From an uncultured Paracoccaceae bacterium (lineage in GTDB: Bacteria > Pseudomonadota > Alphaproteobacteria > Rhodobacterales > Rhodobacteraceae): a stretch of DNA of 64,000 nt. The stretch covers positions 310,001 to 374,000 of the forward strand of contig CAKSTR010000001.1 of the NCBI GenBank assembly GCA_934500835.1, written 5' to 3'. Both the position numbers and the translations under genes were made by a program. The number at the start of each line of letters is the position of its first letter. The stretch's first letter is position 1. The notes under the pieces are model-generated. The model saw nothing but the letters and a program-made list of their open reading frames with translations, searched no databases and was not told where the DNA came from. Shown here in pieces: positions 34,239-42,341 of the stretch.

Positions 34239-34330
34239 CATTCGACCGCTGCCAGAGGCCGCCTCCCCCACATCTTGCGTTCCCCCCGCATGAAATGGTC
34301 TAATGCCAGCGCCCCAGACAAGAGCAGAGC

Positions 34331-36289
34331 ATGGCAAACGACCTCCTTTCCAAGGCCGAATCCACCTATGACGCCTCGTCCATCGAGGTGCTGGAACAGC
34401 TGGAAGCGGTGCGCATGCGCCCCGGCATGTATATCGGCGGCATTGACGAGCGCGCCTATCACCATCTGGCAGCCGAGATCCTGGACAACGCCATGGACGA
34501 GGCGGTGGCCGGCCACGCCAACCGGATCGAGGTCGAGCTGCATGCAGACGGCTCTCTGACCATCCGCGACAACGGCCGCGGCATCCCGGTCGATCCCCAC
34601 CCGAAATTTCCCGGCAAATCGGCGCTGGAGGTGATTCTCTGCACCCTGCACGCCGGGGGCAAGTTCAACGGCGACGCCTATGAGACCAGCGGCGGGCTGA
34701 ACGGTGTCGGCTCTTCGGTCGTGAACGCGCTTTCCGATCACCTGCGGGTCGAGGTCGCCAAGAACCGAGAGCTGTTCGCGCAGGAATTCTCGCGCGGGAA
34801 ACCGCTTGGCCCGGTCCAGAAACTGGGGGCCGCTCCGAACCGCCGCGGCACCTGGGTCACCTTCCACCCCGATCCCGAGATTTTCGGCCATCAGGTCTTC
34901 AAGCCGTCGCGTCTGATGCGGGCGGCGCGGTCCAAGGCCTATCTCTTCTCCGGCGTCGAGATCCGCTGGAAATCCGCCGTCGCCGATGGCGACATGCCGA
35001 TGGAAGCGGTCTTCCATTACCCCGGCGGGCTTGGCGAATATCTGTCGGCCCAGTTGGAGAAGGACTCGACCTATGCCGACCGGCCCTTTACCGGCAAGGT
35101 CTCGTTCAAGGAGAAGTTCGGCGTCCCCGGGTCGGTCGAATGGGCGATCAACTGGACGCCGATGCGCGACGGCTTCATCTCAAGTTACACCAACACGGTG
35201 CCCACGCCCGAAGGCGGCACCCATGAGACCGGCTTCTGGGCCGCGATCCTGAAGGGCATCCGCGCCTATGGCGAGCGGGTGAAGAACCGCAAGGCCGAAG
35301 CCATCACCCGCGACGACATGCTGACGGGGGGCTGCGCTCTCCTGTCGGTCTTCGTGCGCGAGCCGCAGTTCGTCGGCCAGACCAAGGACCGGCTGGCCAC
35401 CGAGGAGGCCGCCAAATGGGTGGAGGGCGCCGTCCGCGACCATTTCGACACCTGGCTGGCGGCCGACCCGAAATCGGCCGGCGCCATCCTTGATTTCCTT
35501 GTCCTGCGCGCCGAGGAACGCCTGCGCCGCCGGGCCGAGAAGGAAACCCAGCGCAAGACCGCCACCAAGAAGCTGCGCCTGCCCGGCAAGCTGGTCGATT
35601 GCTCGGCCACCGACCGTTCGGGGACCGAGATCTTCATCGTCGAGGGCGATTCCGCCGGTGGCTCCGCCAAGGGCGCGCGCGACCGCACCTTTCAGGCGCT
35701 TCTGCCGCTGAAGGGCAAGATCCTGAACGTGCTTGGCGCCGCCTCCAACAAGCTGGGCGACAATGCCGAGATCCGCGACATCTGCGAGGCCTTGGGCGTC
35801 GGCATGGGAAGCAAGTTCCGCGTCGATGACCTGCGCTATGACAAGATCATCATCATGACCGACGCCGATGTCGACGGCGCGCATATCGCCAGCCTGCTGA
35901 TGACCTTCTTCTTCACCCAGATGCGGCCCCTGATCGACAAGGGCCACCTCTATCTGGCCTGCCCGCCCCTTTATCGCCTGACCCAGGGCGCGCATCGGAT
36001 CTATGTCTCGGACGATGCCGAGAAAGAGGAATGGCTGGCGAAAGGGTCCGTCGGCGGCAAGGGCAAGATCGACGTGCAACGCTTCAAGGGGCTTGGCGAG
36101 ATGGACGCCAAGGACCTGAAGGACACCACGATGAACCCGGCGACCCGCAAGCTGATCCGGGTGTCGATCGACGACGAAGAGGGCGGCGAGACCGGCGATC
36201 TGGTGGAGCGCCTGATGGGCAAGAAGCCCGAACTGCGGTTCCAGTATATTCAGGAGAACGCACGGTTCGTGGAGGAACTGGATGTGTGA
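34331..36289 (+). CDS. parE: DNA topoisomerase IV subunit B
   Basis: A 652-residue type IIA topoisomerase ATPase/TOPRIM subunit that partners ParC for chromosome decatenation. GHKL motifs are EILDNAMDEAVAGHA, IRDNGRGIPVDPHPK and TSGGLNGVGSSVVNALS. The TOPRIM domain shows IVEGDSAGGSAKGARDR, KGKILNVLGAASNKL and MTDADVDGAHIASLL. The C-terminal RFKGLGEMDAKDLKDTTMNP is typical. It is distinguished from GyrB by its shorter length and the PHPKFPGKSALEVIL stretch. The upstream 188 bases hold the paired repeat. Confidence 0.96.
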   Translation: MANDLLSKAESTYDASSIEVLEQLEAVRMRPGMYIGGIDERAYHHLAAEILDNAMDEAVAGHANRIEVELHADGSLTIRDNGRGIPVDPHPKFPGKSALEVILCTLHAGGKFNGDAYETSGGLNGVGSSVVNALSDHLRVEVAKNRELFAQEFSRGKPLGPVQKLGAAPNRRGTWVTFHPDPEIFGHQVFKPSRLMRAARSKAYLFSGVEIRWKSAVADGDMPMEAVFHYPGGLGEYLSAQLEKDSTYADRPFTGKVSFKEKFGVPGSVEWAINWTPMRDGFISSYTNTVPTPEGGTHETGFWAAILKGIRAYGERVKNRKAEAITRDDMLTGGCALLSVFVREPQFVGQTKDRLATEEAAKWVEGAVRDHFDTWLAADPKSAGAILDFLVLRAEERLRRRAEKETQRKTATKKLRLPGKLVDCSATDRSGTEIFIVEGDSAGGSAKGARDRTFQALLPLKGKILNVLGAASNKLGDNAEIRDICEALGVGMGSKFRVDDLRYDKIIIMTDADVDGAHIASLLMTFFFTQMRPLIDKGHLYLACPPLYRLTQGAHRIYVSDDAEKEEWLAKGSVGGKGKIDVQRFKGLGEMDAKDLKDTTMNPATRKLIRVSIDDEEGGETGDLVERLMGKKPELRFQYIQENARFVEELDV

Positions 36290-36384
36290 TCAACCGCCGG
36301 CCAGTGTGCGGTTTGCAGGGTGCATAGGCCAATAGCCCGGCTCCAGAGACACTCTTTTCCATGGCTGGACAGAAAGGAATCGCC

Positions 36385-36534
36385 ATGAGAGAGACATCTA
36401 GGATCGCATACACAATCCTGACGGACGACAATCCGAACCACCTGCAACAGGAAGTCACCGAGTGGCTAAGTGACGGCTACCTGTTGGCAGGCGGGATTGC
36501 CATATACAAGGACGAGATATCGGGACGAGGGTGA
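36385..36534 (+). CDS. Small DUF1737-like protein
   Basis: A 49-residue ORF reading MRETSRIAYTILTDDNPNHL, QQEVTEWLSDGYLLAGGIAI, YKDEISGRG. The pattern hydrophobic-xILT...L...V...L..GY.L.GGIA.. matches the DUF1737 family of tiny proteins of unknown function. AAAGGA lies at good distance before ATG 36385; ATG 36361, in frame, is the alternative. Its base composition and codon use (ATA, AGA, CTA, TTG) are clearly less GC-rich than its neighbours', which suggests recent acquisition. It lies alone between parE and the convergent cytochrome gene. Confidence 0.6.
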   Translation: MRETSRIAYTILTDDNPNHLQQEVTEWLSDGYLLAGGIAIYKDEISGRG

Positions 36535-36584
36535 ACGTCCGGTATTCGTGCAAGCCCTATATCGACCGTAGCAAGCGGCGCTTC

Positions 36585-36615
36585 CGGGTGCTGAGAGGAA
36601 ACTCTCCGGCACCCG
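36585..36615. terminator. Hairpin between the DUF1737-like gene and the cytochrome gene
   Basis: CGGGTGC...GAGAG closes on CTCTC...GCACCCG around a GAAA-containing loop, giving about 12 pairs with a small internal bulge. It lies 50 bases after the DUF1737-like stop and 20 bases beyond the convergent cytochrome stop, a suitable place for a shared terminator, although no T run follows. Confidence 0.5.
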
Positions 36616-36635
36616 CAGACAACCCTCCTCTGCCC

Positions 36636-37037
36636 CTATTTCCCCAGGGTTTCCACAAATTCCGCCAGCTGCACCAGCCGCAGCGGGGTCGGGCTCGTTA
36701 TGCCGTCGCCGGCATCATAGGGCACCAGCGGGCTGTCCAGCAGGGGGCCGAAGTTGGGCATGACGGCCGCGCCGTCGTGGCCGCCGGTATAGCCCCAAAT
36801 CTTCGCCATCACCCGCAGCTTCGGAAACTTGCCGTCGTTGCGGCTGGCAAGGGTGGTCAGGTCGGCGGGGCGGTGGGCAAGGGTCGTGGCCAGATCGCCA
36901 TTGCCTTTGCCGGACAGGCCATGGCAGCCGGCGCAGAAGGCATCGAAATCGGCGCGGCCGGTCGGTGTTTTCTCCTCGACGCAAGCGCCAAGCGGCAGGG
37001 CCAGGAGGGGAAGGATCAGAAGACGGTTCGCGCGCAT
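36636..37037 (-). CDS. Membrane-anchored c-type cytochrome lipoprotein
   Basis: A 133-residue protein with a lipoprotein signal (LLILPLLALPLGAC, lipidated Cys at residue 19) and one haem-binding CAGCH (in DAFCAGCHGLSGKGNG). A distal Met ligand is probably the one in AAVMPNFGPLLD. It is thus a monohaem class I-like cytochrome tethered to the membrane, facing the periplasm. AAAGGGA precedes ATG 37037. An FNR-type box upstream points to low-oxygen expression. The partner oxidase or reductase is not in the window. Confidence 0.88.
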   Translation of the reverse strand: MRANRLLILPLLALPLGACVEEKTPTGRADFDAFCAGCHGLSGKGNGDLATTLAHRPADLTTLASRNDGKFPKLRVMAKIWGYTGGHDGAAVMPNFGPLLDSPLVPYDAGDGITSPTPLRLVQLAEFVETLGK

Positions 37038-37060
37038 GGGGTCCCTTTCGAAAGACGGCC

Positions 37061-37102
37061 ATTCCAGCACAGCGGCGGAACGGCCGCTTTGACGGGGATC
37101 AA
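37061..37102 (-). promoter_or_regulatory. FNR/FnrL-type class II promoter for the cytochrome c gene
   Basis: TTGACGGGGATCAA (37089-37102; TTGATCCCCGTCAA on the minus strand) matches TTGAT-N4-ATCAA in 9 of 10 fixed positions. A minus-strand TGGAAT hexamer at 37066-37061 is centred 32 bases downstream of the box centre, again the class II geometry, and about 58 bases separate the box centre from the ATG. Confidence 0.6.
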
Positions 37103-37112
37103 GCCATAAAGA

Positions 37113-37787
37113 TCACACCACCCGCCCCGCCTCAAGCCGCACGACGCGGTCCATGCGGCCGGCAAGCTCCATGTTGTGGGTGGCGATCAGCGCGCCCATT
37201 CCGGTGCTGCGCACCAGTTCCATCAGGGCGCCAAAGACCTGATCCGAGGTGGCAGGATCAAGGTTGCCAGTAGGTTCATCCGCCAGAAGAAGCCGCGGGC
37301 CATTGGCCAGCGCGCGGCAGAAGGCGACGCGTTGCTGCTCGCCCCCCGACATTGCCGCCGGACGGTGGGCGGCGCGGGCGGCAACGCCGACGCTGTTCAG
37401 CAGGGACATCGCCCGCGCCTCGGCCGCCGCCTTGTCGACGCCGTTCGCCAGTTGCGGGATCACCACGTTTTCCAGCGCGGTGAACTCGGGCAAAAGGTGG
37501 TGGAACTGGTAGATGAACCCGATCTCGGCGCGCCGGGCCTCGGTCCGGGCGCGATCGCCCAGGTCGCCCATCTCGCGGCCGCCCAGGGTCACGCGACCCG
37601 CATCCGGCGTGTCGAGAAGCCCCGCGATATGCAGCAGCGTAGACTTGCCGGCACCCGAGGGCGCCACCAGCGCCACGACCTCACCCGCCGCCACCGACAG
37701 CGAGGCGCCGCGCAGCACCTTCACCTCGGAAGGCTTGCCGTGGTTGTAGCCCTTCTCAAGACCCTCAAGGACCAGGGCGTCATTCAT
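37113..37787 (-). CDS. lolD: Lipoprotein-releasing ABC transporter ATPase LolD
   Basis: A 224-residue ABC ATPase that powers release of outer-membrane lipoproteins to LolA. Walker A APSGAGKSTLLHIAG, signature MSGGEQQRVAFCRAL, Walker B LLLADEPTGNLD and H-loop ATHN are intact. FIYQFHHLLPEFTALENV is a LolD-type Q-loop segment. Its start overlaps the end of the lolC/E-type gene by 8 bases, so the two form one unit. MacB-type ATPases are similar, but the partner permease settles it. Confidence 0.93.
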   Translation of the reverse strand: MNDALVLEGLEKGYNHGKPSEVKVLRGASLSVAAGEVVALVAPSGAGKSTLLHIAGLLDTPDAGRVTLGGREMGDLGDRARTEARRAEIGFIYQFHHLLPEFTALENVVIPQLANGVDKAAAEARAMSLLNSVGVAARAAHRPAAMSGGEQQRVAFCRALANGPRLLLADEPTGNLDPATSDQVFGALMELVRSTGMGALIATHNMELAGRMDRVVRLEAGRVV

Positions 37788-39069
37788 AGCGCAGCGCCTC
37801 CACCGGGTTCATCCGGGCGGCACGGCGCGCGGGGAAGATCGTCACTACGAACGACAGGACCAGCGACAGCACGGTCGCCGTGACCACATCGCCGGCCTGC
37901 AACTTGGCCGAAAGGTGGTAGATCGGGCGCACCGAGGGATCCCAGAGTCCGCCTCCGGCGACAAGGTTGATGAAATCGAAGATCGGGGTGAAGTAATAGG
38001 CAAAGAGGCTGCCAAGCACGACTCCCGCGATGGTGCCGACAAGCCCGGTCAGCGCGCCGCACAGGAAGAACACCCGCAGGACCGAGCCTTCCGTGAGGCC
38101 CATGGTGCGCAGAATCCCGATGTCGCGGCCCTTGTTCTTCACCAGCATCACAAGACCCGAGATGATGTTGAGACTGGCGATCAGCACCAGAATGGACATC
38201 AGGATGAACATCATGTTGTCCTCGACCGTCAGCGCGCGCAGATAGTTGCCGGCACTTTGCTGCCAGGTCCAGGTCATCCCGTCCTGCCCGGCCGCCGCCG
38301 TCAGCGCAGGGACGTAACTGTCTATGTTCTCGGGGCTTTCGACCATCACCTCGAATTCATCCGCGATGCCTTCGGCGTTGAAGAAGCTTTGCGCCTCGGC
38401 CATCGGCAGATAGGCGCGGGTGCGGTCGATCTCGGGACTGCCCGAGGTGAAGACATAGACCAGCTCATAGGCCATCACCCGCAGCGAGGACCCGCCCATG
38501 GGCGATTTCGGCCCGTCGGGCGAGATCAGCCGCAGCTTGTCGCCCACCGTCAGCCCAAGGTCGCGCGCCACGCCCGACCCAAGGGCGATGCCCTCGGACA
38601 GGCGTGAGAGATCGCCGAAATCGTCGCCCCCCGTGGTCAGGGACGGGATCGAGGCCACATCCTCGGACCGCATCCCGAACACCTCGACGCCCGACGATCC
38701 GCTGCCCGCCGTGGTGATCATCGCCTGACCGCGCACCAGGGGCGCGACCCGCGTCACGCCCGGCACCTCGGCCAGCCTTGTCTCCACCGCCTCCCAGTCG
38801 GGGAAGCCGCGCAGGCGCTGGCCCTGATCGTCCATCCGCCAGTTGTAGACCGTGACATGGCCGTTCGCGCCCAGAAGCGTGTCGACGAACTCCTCGCGGA
38901 AACCCGCGCGCACCGCCATCACTGCGACAAGCGCAAAGACCGACAGGGTGATACCGATCACCGAGATCCAGGTCATGACCGAGACCCCGCCCTCGGCCTT
39001 GCGGGCGCGCAGATAGCGCCAGGCGATCATCCATTCGAAGGCGGAAAAGGGTGCCGTTCTGCCTGCCAT
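37780..39069 (-). CDS. lolC: Lipoprotein-releasing ABC transporter permease LolC/LolE family
   Basis: A 429-residue permease: one N-terminal TM helix (VMTWISVIGITLSVFALVAVMAV) after FEWMIAWRYLRARKAEGG, a large periplasmic domain (~residues 50-285), and three C-terminal helices of the FtsX/MacB fold (MFILMSILVLIASLNIISGLVMLV; LCGALTGLVGTIAGVVLGSLF; VTATVLSLVLSFVVTIFPARRAA). Only one such gene is present, so it may form a LolF-type homodimer with LolD; LolC and LolE cannot be told apart here. Start 39069 (MAGRTAPF) has AGGTAGGG upstream. Confidence 0.9.
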   Translation of the reverse strand: MAGRTAPFSAFEWMIAWRYLRARKAEGGVSVMTWISVIGITLSVFALVAVMAVRAGFREEFVDTLLGANGHVTVYNWRMDDQGQRLRGFPDWEAVETRLAEVPGVTRVAPLVRGQAMITTAGSGSSGVEVFGMRSEDVASIPSLTTGGDDFGDLSRLSEGIALGSGVARDLGLTVGDKLRLISPDGPKSPMGGSSLRVMAYELVYVFTSGSPEIDRTRAYLPMAEAQSFFNAEGIADEFEVMVESPENIDSYVPALTAAAGQDGMTWTWQQSAGNYLRALTVEDNMMFILMSILVLIASLNIISGLVMLVKNKGRDIGILRTMGLTEGSVLRVFFLCGALTGLVGTIAGVVLGSLFAYYFTPIFDFINLVAGGGLWDPSVRPIYHLSAKLQAGDVVTATVLSLVLSFVVTIFPARRAARMNPVEALRYE

Positions 39070-39317
39070 CTGCCCTACCTGACACGGGGGGCCGCTCTCC
39101 CGCAGCCCGAAGGCGGCGATGGCGGCCTGATTGCCCGCGAAACTGGCCGTTCCGGGCGGAAAGGTCAAGGAAGGGACATCCCTGTGACCGGATCCGCGCC
39201 GCCGCCCCGCCGGCGGAAAGCGGCTTGCCACGGGGCGTAGGCAGGTCTGCCTACTGGACATGCGGCTCACGAAGGCGTGTTGTCCACCGCAGACGCAACC
39301 CGCGTCATATCCCAGTA

Positions 39318-39334
39318 TCTGATGGAGTATCAGA
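39318..39334 (+). promoter_or_regulatory. Ribosome binding site displayed in a hairpin loop
   Basis: TCTGAT and ATCAGA form a perfect 6-bp stem whose 5-base loop GGAGT is the Shine-Dalgarno of the next gene. The TTG start follows one base after the stem. This could modulate access of ribosomes to the small lipoprotein message. Confidence 0.45.
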
Positions 39335-39335
39335 C

Positions 39336-39611
39336 TTGCGCATTCTCCCCGTTCTGGCCGTTGTCGCGGCCGCCAGCTTCCTTTCGGCCTGCAAGGACGA
39401 AGTCACCTGCACCCAGGCCGATGCCGAGAAGAAGGCGACCGAGCTGACCACCAAGATCACCGAGCTGGCCTCGACCGATCCGGCCAAGCTGACCGAACTG
39501 ATGCCGAAGGTGCAGGAGCTTGCCACCAAGGCTTCGGCCAATGGCAGCGCCGAGGATCTCAATGCGACCTGCAAGGCGCTGGACGAGATCATGGCAGAAC
39601 TGTCGAAGTAA
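39336..39611 (+). CDS. Small alpha-helical lipoprotein
   Basis: A 91-residue protein with a textbook lipobox (LRILPVLAVVAAASFLSAC, Cys at residue 19), then a helical, Lys/Thr/Glu-rich body (AEKKATELTTKITELASTDP, LMPKVQELATKAS) with two more Cys that could pair. The function is unknown. TTG 39336 is the only start that fits the signal peptide and it has GGAG 8 bases upstream. It is divergent from the Lol permease gene. Confidence 0.72.
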   Translation: MRILPVLAVVAAASFLSACKDEVTCTQADAEKKATELTTKITELASTDPAKLTELMPKVQELATKASANGSAEDLNATCKALDEIMAELSK

Positions 39612-39618
39612 GCCAGAA

Positions 39619-39652
39619 GACCCCCGGGGGCGGTTTCGCCGCCCCCGGGGTC
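39619..39652 (+). terminator. GC hairpin after the small lipoprotein gene
   Basis: GACCCCCGGGGGCGG pairs with CCGCCCCCGGGGTC around a short TTTCG loop with one bulged C, starting 7 bases after the stop. No T run follows, so it may be a factor-assisted terminator or an mRNA 3' end stabiliser. Confidence 0.6.
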
Positions 39653-39739
39653 ACAACGGGTTGCAGGCGCGATTTTGCCCGCCCTCCCCTTTCGGCCCCG
39701 CGTCTCGGCAATGCCGCTGCCCCCGGGCCGGAGCCGGCC

Positions 39740-39863
39740 TTCCAATCTCACATCGCCCGATGCCATGGCCCGCCCGATGTGGTGACGCTTGTGGATCTTC
39801 CGCCCCCGATGCTGCGGCACGGGCAGGTTTTGCTGCGCGTGGCCGCCGCCGATGTAGCCACGG
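39740..39863 (+). pseudogene. Possible remnant of a quinone oxidoreductase/MDR N-terminus
   Basis: In the 324-bp gap before the HlyIII gene, one plus-strand frame reads FQSHIARCHGPPDVVTLVDL then PPPMLRHGQVLLRVAAADVA. This resembles the first 45 residues of zinc-type alcohol dehydrogenase/quinone oxidoreductases (xCxxxGxPxxLxLVDLPxPxPGxGxVLVRVxAAGV). No start codon fits, the frame loses similarity after about residue 45, and the 3' end runs antisense into the HlyIII gene. It looks like a decayed fragment. Confidence 0.35.
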
Positions 39864-39935
39864 GGCGCGCTGCAAGGGCCGGCGCGGACGGCACCCTGGA
39901 CGGGCAAAGGGCCGGCCTTGCGGGGGCGCGATGGA

Positions 39936-40595
39936 TCAGACGGCGGCGGCAATCGCCGCGAAGTGAAGCCCTGCGGCGACCGCCACGAAAAGATGCCAGA
40001 TCGCGGTCTGAAACCGCAGCCTTTCCCACAGGTAGAAGGCCACCCCGGCGATATAGGTCAGCCCGCCCGCCACCAGCAGCCACAGGGAGACGACCGGCAG
40101 CGCCGCCGTCACCGGGCCGATGGCAAGGACGCCGACCCAGCCAAGCGCGATATAGGCCAGCACCGAGAGCCGGTCATAGCGCCCCGGCAGCGCCACCTTG
40201 ATCAGGATGCCGAAGGCGGCCCCGGTCCAGACCACCGCACCCAGGGCCCAGGCCCAGCCGGGATGCTCCAGATGCGGGATCACGGCGGTATAGGTTCCCG
40301 CGATCATCACATAGATCATCGAATGGTCGAATCGCCGCAACAGCCATTTCAAGGCGCTCGGCGGCGTCATGTTGTAGGCCAGCGAGAAGCCCCACATCAG
40401 GAAGAACCCTGCCGCATAGACCGTCAGGGCCGCGAAGGCCCCCAGACCGGAATTCAGCAGCGCATGATAAAGCAGGATCGGAAAGGCCACGAGCCCCGCA
40501 AGCAGCGCCGCCGCATGGACGAATCCGTCGGCGACCTGCTCTCCGATGGAAAAGCTGCGCTTGGTCAGGCGGCGATGGGTCTCTGGCAGGGTCAT
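39936..40595 (-). CDS. Hemolysin III / PAQR family membrane protein
   Basis: A 219-residue protein with seven hydrophobic helices. PAQR/HlyIII signatures are ADGFVHAAALLAGL, FDHSMIYVMIAGTYTAVI and AIWHLFVAVAAG; these His, Asp and Ser positions form the zinc site in the family. Bacterial members are linked to membrane fluidity or hydrolase activity rather than true haemolysis. ATG 40595 is preferred over a TTG at 40601; neither has a strong SD. Confidence 0.92.
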   Translation of the reverse strand: MTLPETHRRLTKRSFSIGEQVADGFVHAAALLAGLVAFPILLYHALLNSGLGAFAALTVYAAGFFLMWGFSLAYNMTPPSALKWLLRRFDHSMIYVMIAGTYTAVIPHLEHPGWAWALGAVVWTGAAFGILIKVALPGRYDRLSVLAYIALGWVGVLAIGPVTAALPVVSLWLLVAGGLTYIAGVAFYLWERLRFQTAIWHLFVAVAAGLHFAAIAAAV

Positions 40596-40683
40596 GGGCA
40601 ATCGTCCGGGGCAGAGCTGAACAAGGCATGACGGCAGCCGCCCCTGTCAACTCACCACACCGCCAGGTGACGCCACGGAACAG

Positions 40684-40953
40684 CTATTTCAGCTGGCTGT
40701 CCTTCGATCCGCGCCGGTTGATGCCGCCCCGCGCCTGCGGCCTTGCGTCACGCTCCTGCTGGCAGTCGATGCACAGCTTGACGCCGGGCAGCGCCACGCG
40801 CCGCGCCTCGGGGATCGGTTCCTCGCAGTCGGCGCAATGGGTCCGGCTTTCGCCCAACGGGCGCTTTTGCGCCCGCATCCGCGCCAGCTCATCCTGAAGC
40901 GAGGCTTCGATCTGCTCGTTCACCGCGCCGTCCTGCGCCCAACCGCCTGCCAT
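40684..40953 (-). CDS. DksA/TraR C4-type zinc-finger protein
   Basis: An 89-residue DksA/TraR-like protein: a helical N-terminus (NEQIEASLQDELARMRAQKR) and a four-Cys zinc finger (HCADCEEPIPEARRVALPGV, then CIDCQQERD). Short forms act on RNA polymerase's secondary channel. It lacks the long coiled coil of full DksA. GGGAGG stands 6 bases before ATG 40953, which decides the start over an in-frame ATG at 40977. Confidence 0.9.
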   Translation of the reverse strand: MAGGWAQDGAVNEQIEASLQDELARMRAQKRPLGESRTHCADCEEPIPEARRVALPGVKLCIDCQQERDARPQARGGINRRGSKDSQLK

Positions 40954-41001
40954 GTCGTCCTCCCTTCGGGCGATCATCCTGCCATGGCAGATGGGGCGCC
41001 G

Positions 41002-42258
41002 TCAAAGCCTCTGCAAGGGCGGCTTGCCGGGGCCGGGATCGGGCGGCGGGTCTGGCAGGGGATCGGGCAGTTCCGGCCGCACCCCCACGCCGATGAACCA
41101 GGCTGGAAGGCGCCGCGCCCAGGGCCAGCGCATCAACAGCCGGAAGGGCAGCGGCGGCCCGGCCCGCCTCTGCGCCAGCTGCGGCGCGATGACCCGGTCC
41201 TGCATCAGCACCTGCATCCGCTGCACCACCCGCACCGGCCACAGCCTGCGCTTCTGCACCGCCGCCAGCACCGCACCCGGCACCCTGCCCGCCCGCAGCG
41301 GCCCGGCCAGAATGTTGGCCGCCGCCACCGCGTCCTGCACCGCCAGATTGATCCCGACCCCGCCGATCGGAGACATCGCATGCGCCGCATCGCCGATGAA
41401 AAGCAGCCCCTCGCGCCACCATGTTTCCAGCCGGTCAACCGTGACCGACAGCAGCTTTACCGCATCCCAGTCGCTGATTTCTGCCGCCTGTGCGGGGGTC
41501 AGATGCGCCATTGCGGCGATCCGGTCGCGGAAGGCCGCGATCCCTTCGGCGCGGATGGCCTCGAAGCCGCCCTTCGGCACCACGCAGGCCATCTGCCAGT
41601 AGTCCCCCCGGTTCAGCATCACCAGAACCCGGCCGGCATCGATCCGGCCCAGCGATTCCGACGTCTGCCCGTCAAGGCGCGAGACCCGGAACCACAGCAC
41701 GTCGATCGGCGCGCCGAAGGCACGGACCTTCAGCCCGGACTCCTGCCGCAGGGTGGAATGCCGCCCATCGGCGCCCACCACCAGATCGGCCATGATCCGC
41801 AAGGGCCCGCCCGGCCCCTCGGCCGTGATCCCCGCCACGCGGTCCCCCTCAAGCACCAGCCCGGTCGCCCGGGTCTGCATCCGCAAGTCAAAGCCCGGAA
41901 AGGCACGCCCCTGATCGGCAAGGAAATCAAGGAAATTCCATTGCGGCATCATGGCGACAAAACCGGTCTCGGCCCCCAAGGCCCCGAAATCGGCAACCGG
42001 CACCGAGCGATCCCCCAGATCCAGCCGCATCTGGCGGAACTTGTGATGCGGCAAGGCCAGGAACTGGTCCAGAAGCCCCAACGCCTTCATCACCCGCAGC
42101 GTTGACGGGTGGACCGTATCGCCCCGGAAATCGCGCAGGAAATCGGCATGCTTCTCCAGCACAATCACCCGGACCCCGGCCCGCGCCAGCAGAAAGCCAA
42201 GCATCATCCCGGCGGGGCCACCGCCCGAGATGACACAAGCTGTGCGGATCTCTTCCAT
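41002..42258 (-). CDS. FAD-dependent monooxygenase (PHBH/UbiH fold)
   Basis: A 418-residue group A flavin monooxygenase. The FAD-binding GGGPAGMMLGFLLARAGVRV and EK are at the N-terminus, the second FAD motif appears as LVVGADGRHSTLRQ, and the third as LLFIGDAAHAMSPIGGVGINLAVQDA. It probably hydroxylates an aromatic or quinone-like substrate; the substrate is not evident. ATG 42258 places the GxGxxG stretch at its usual distance. ATG 42285, in frame, has no SD and is the alternative. Confidence 0.9.
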   Translation of the reverse strand: MEEIRTACVISGGGPAGMMLGFLLARAGVRVIVLEKHADFLRDFRGDTVHPSTLRVMKALGLLDQFLALPHHKFRQMRLDLGDRSVPVADFGALGAETGFVAMMPQWNFLDFLADQGRAFPGFDLRMQTRATGLVLEGDRVAGITAEGPGGPLRIMADLVVGADGRHSTLRQESGLKVRAFGAPIDVLWFRVSRLDGQTSESLGRIDAGRVLVMLNRGDYWQMACVVPKGGFEAIRAEGIAAFRDRIAAMAHLTPAQAAEISDWDAVKLLSVTVDRLETWWREGLLFIGDAAHAMSPIGGVGINLAVQDAVAAANILAGPLRAGRVPGAVLAAVQKRRLWPVRVVQRMQVLMQDRVIAPQLAQRRAGPPLPFRLLMRWPWARRLPAWFIGVGVRPELPDPLPDPPPDPGPGKPPLQRL

Positions 42259-42341
42259 AGGTCCAAGAGACGCCTGCCCGGGCATGTGGTCAAGCGCCGC
42301 CTTGCCTCCGTCACGCAGGCGTCATCGGTCGCAGGCCGCCG

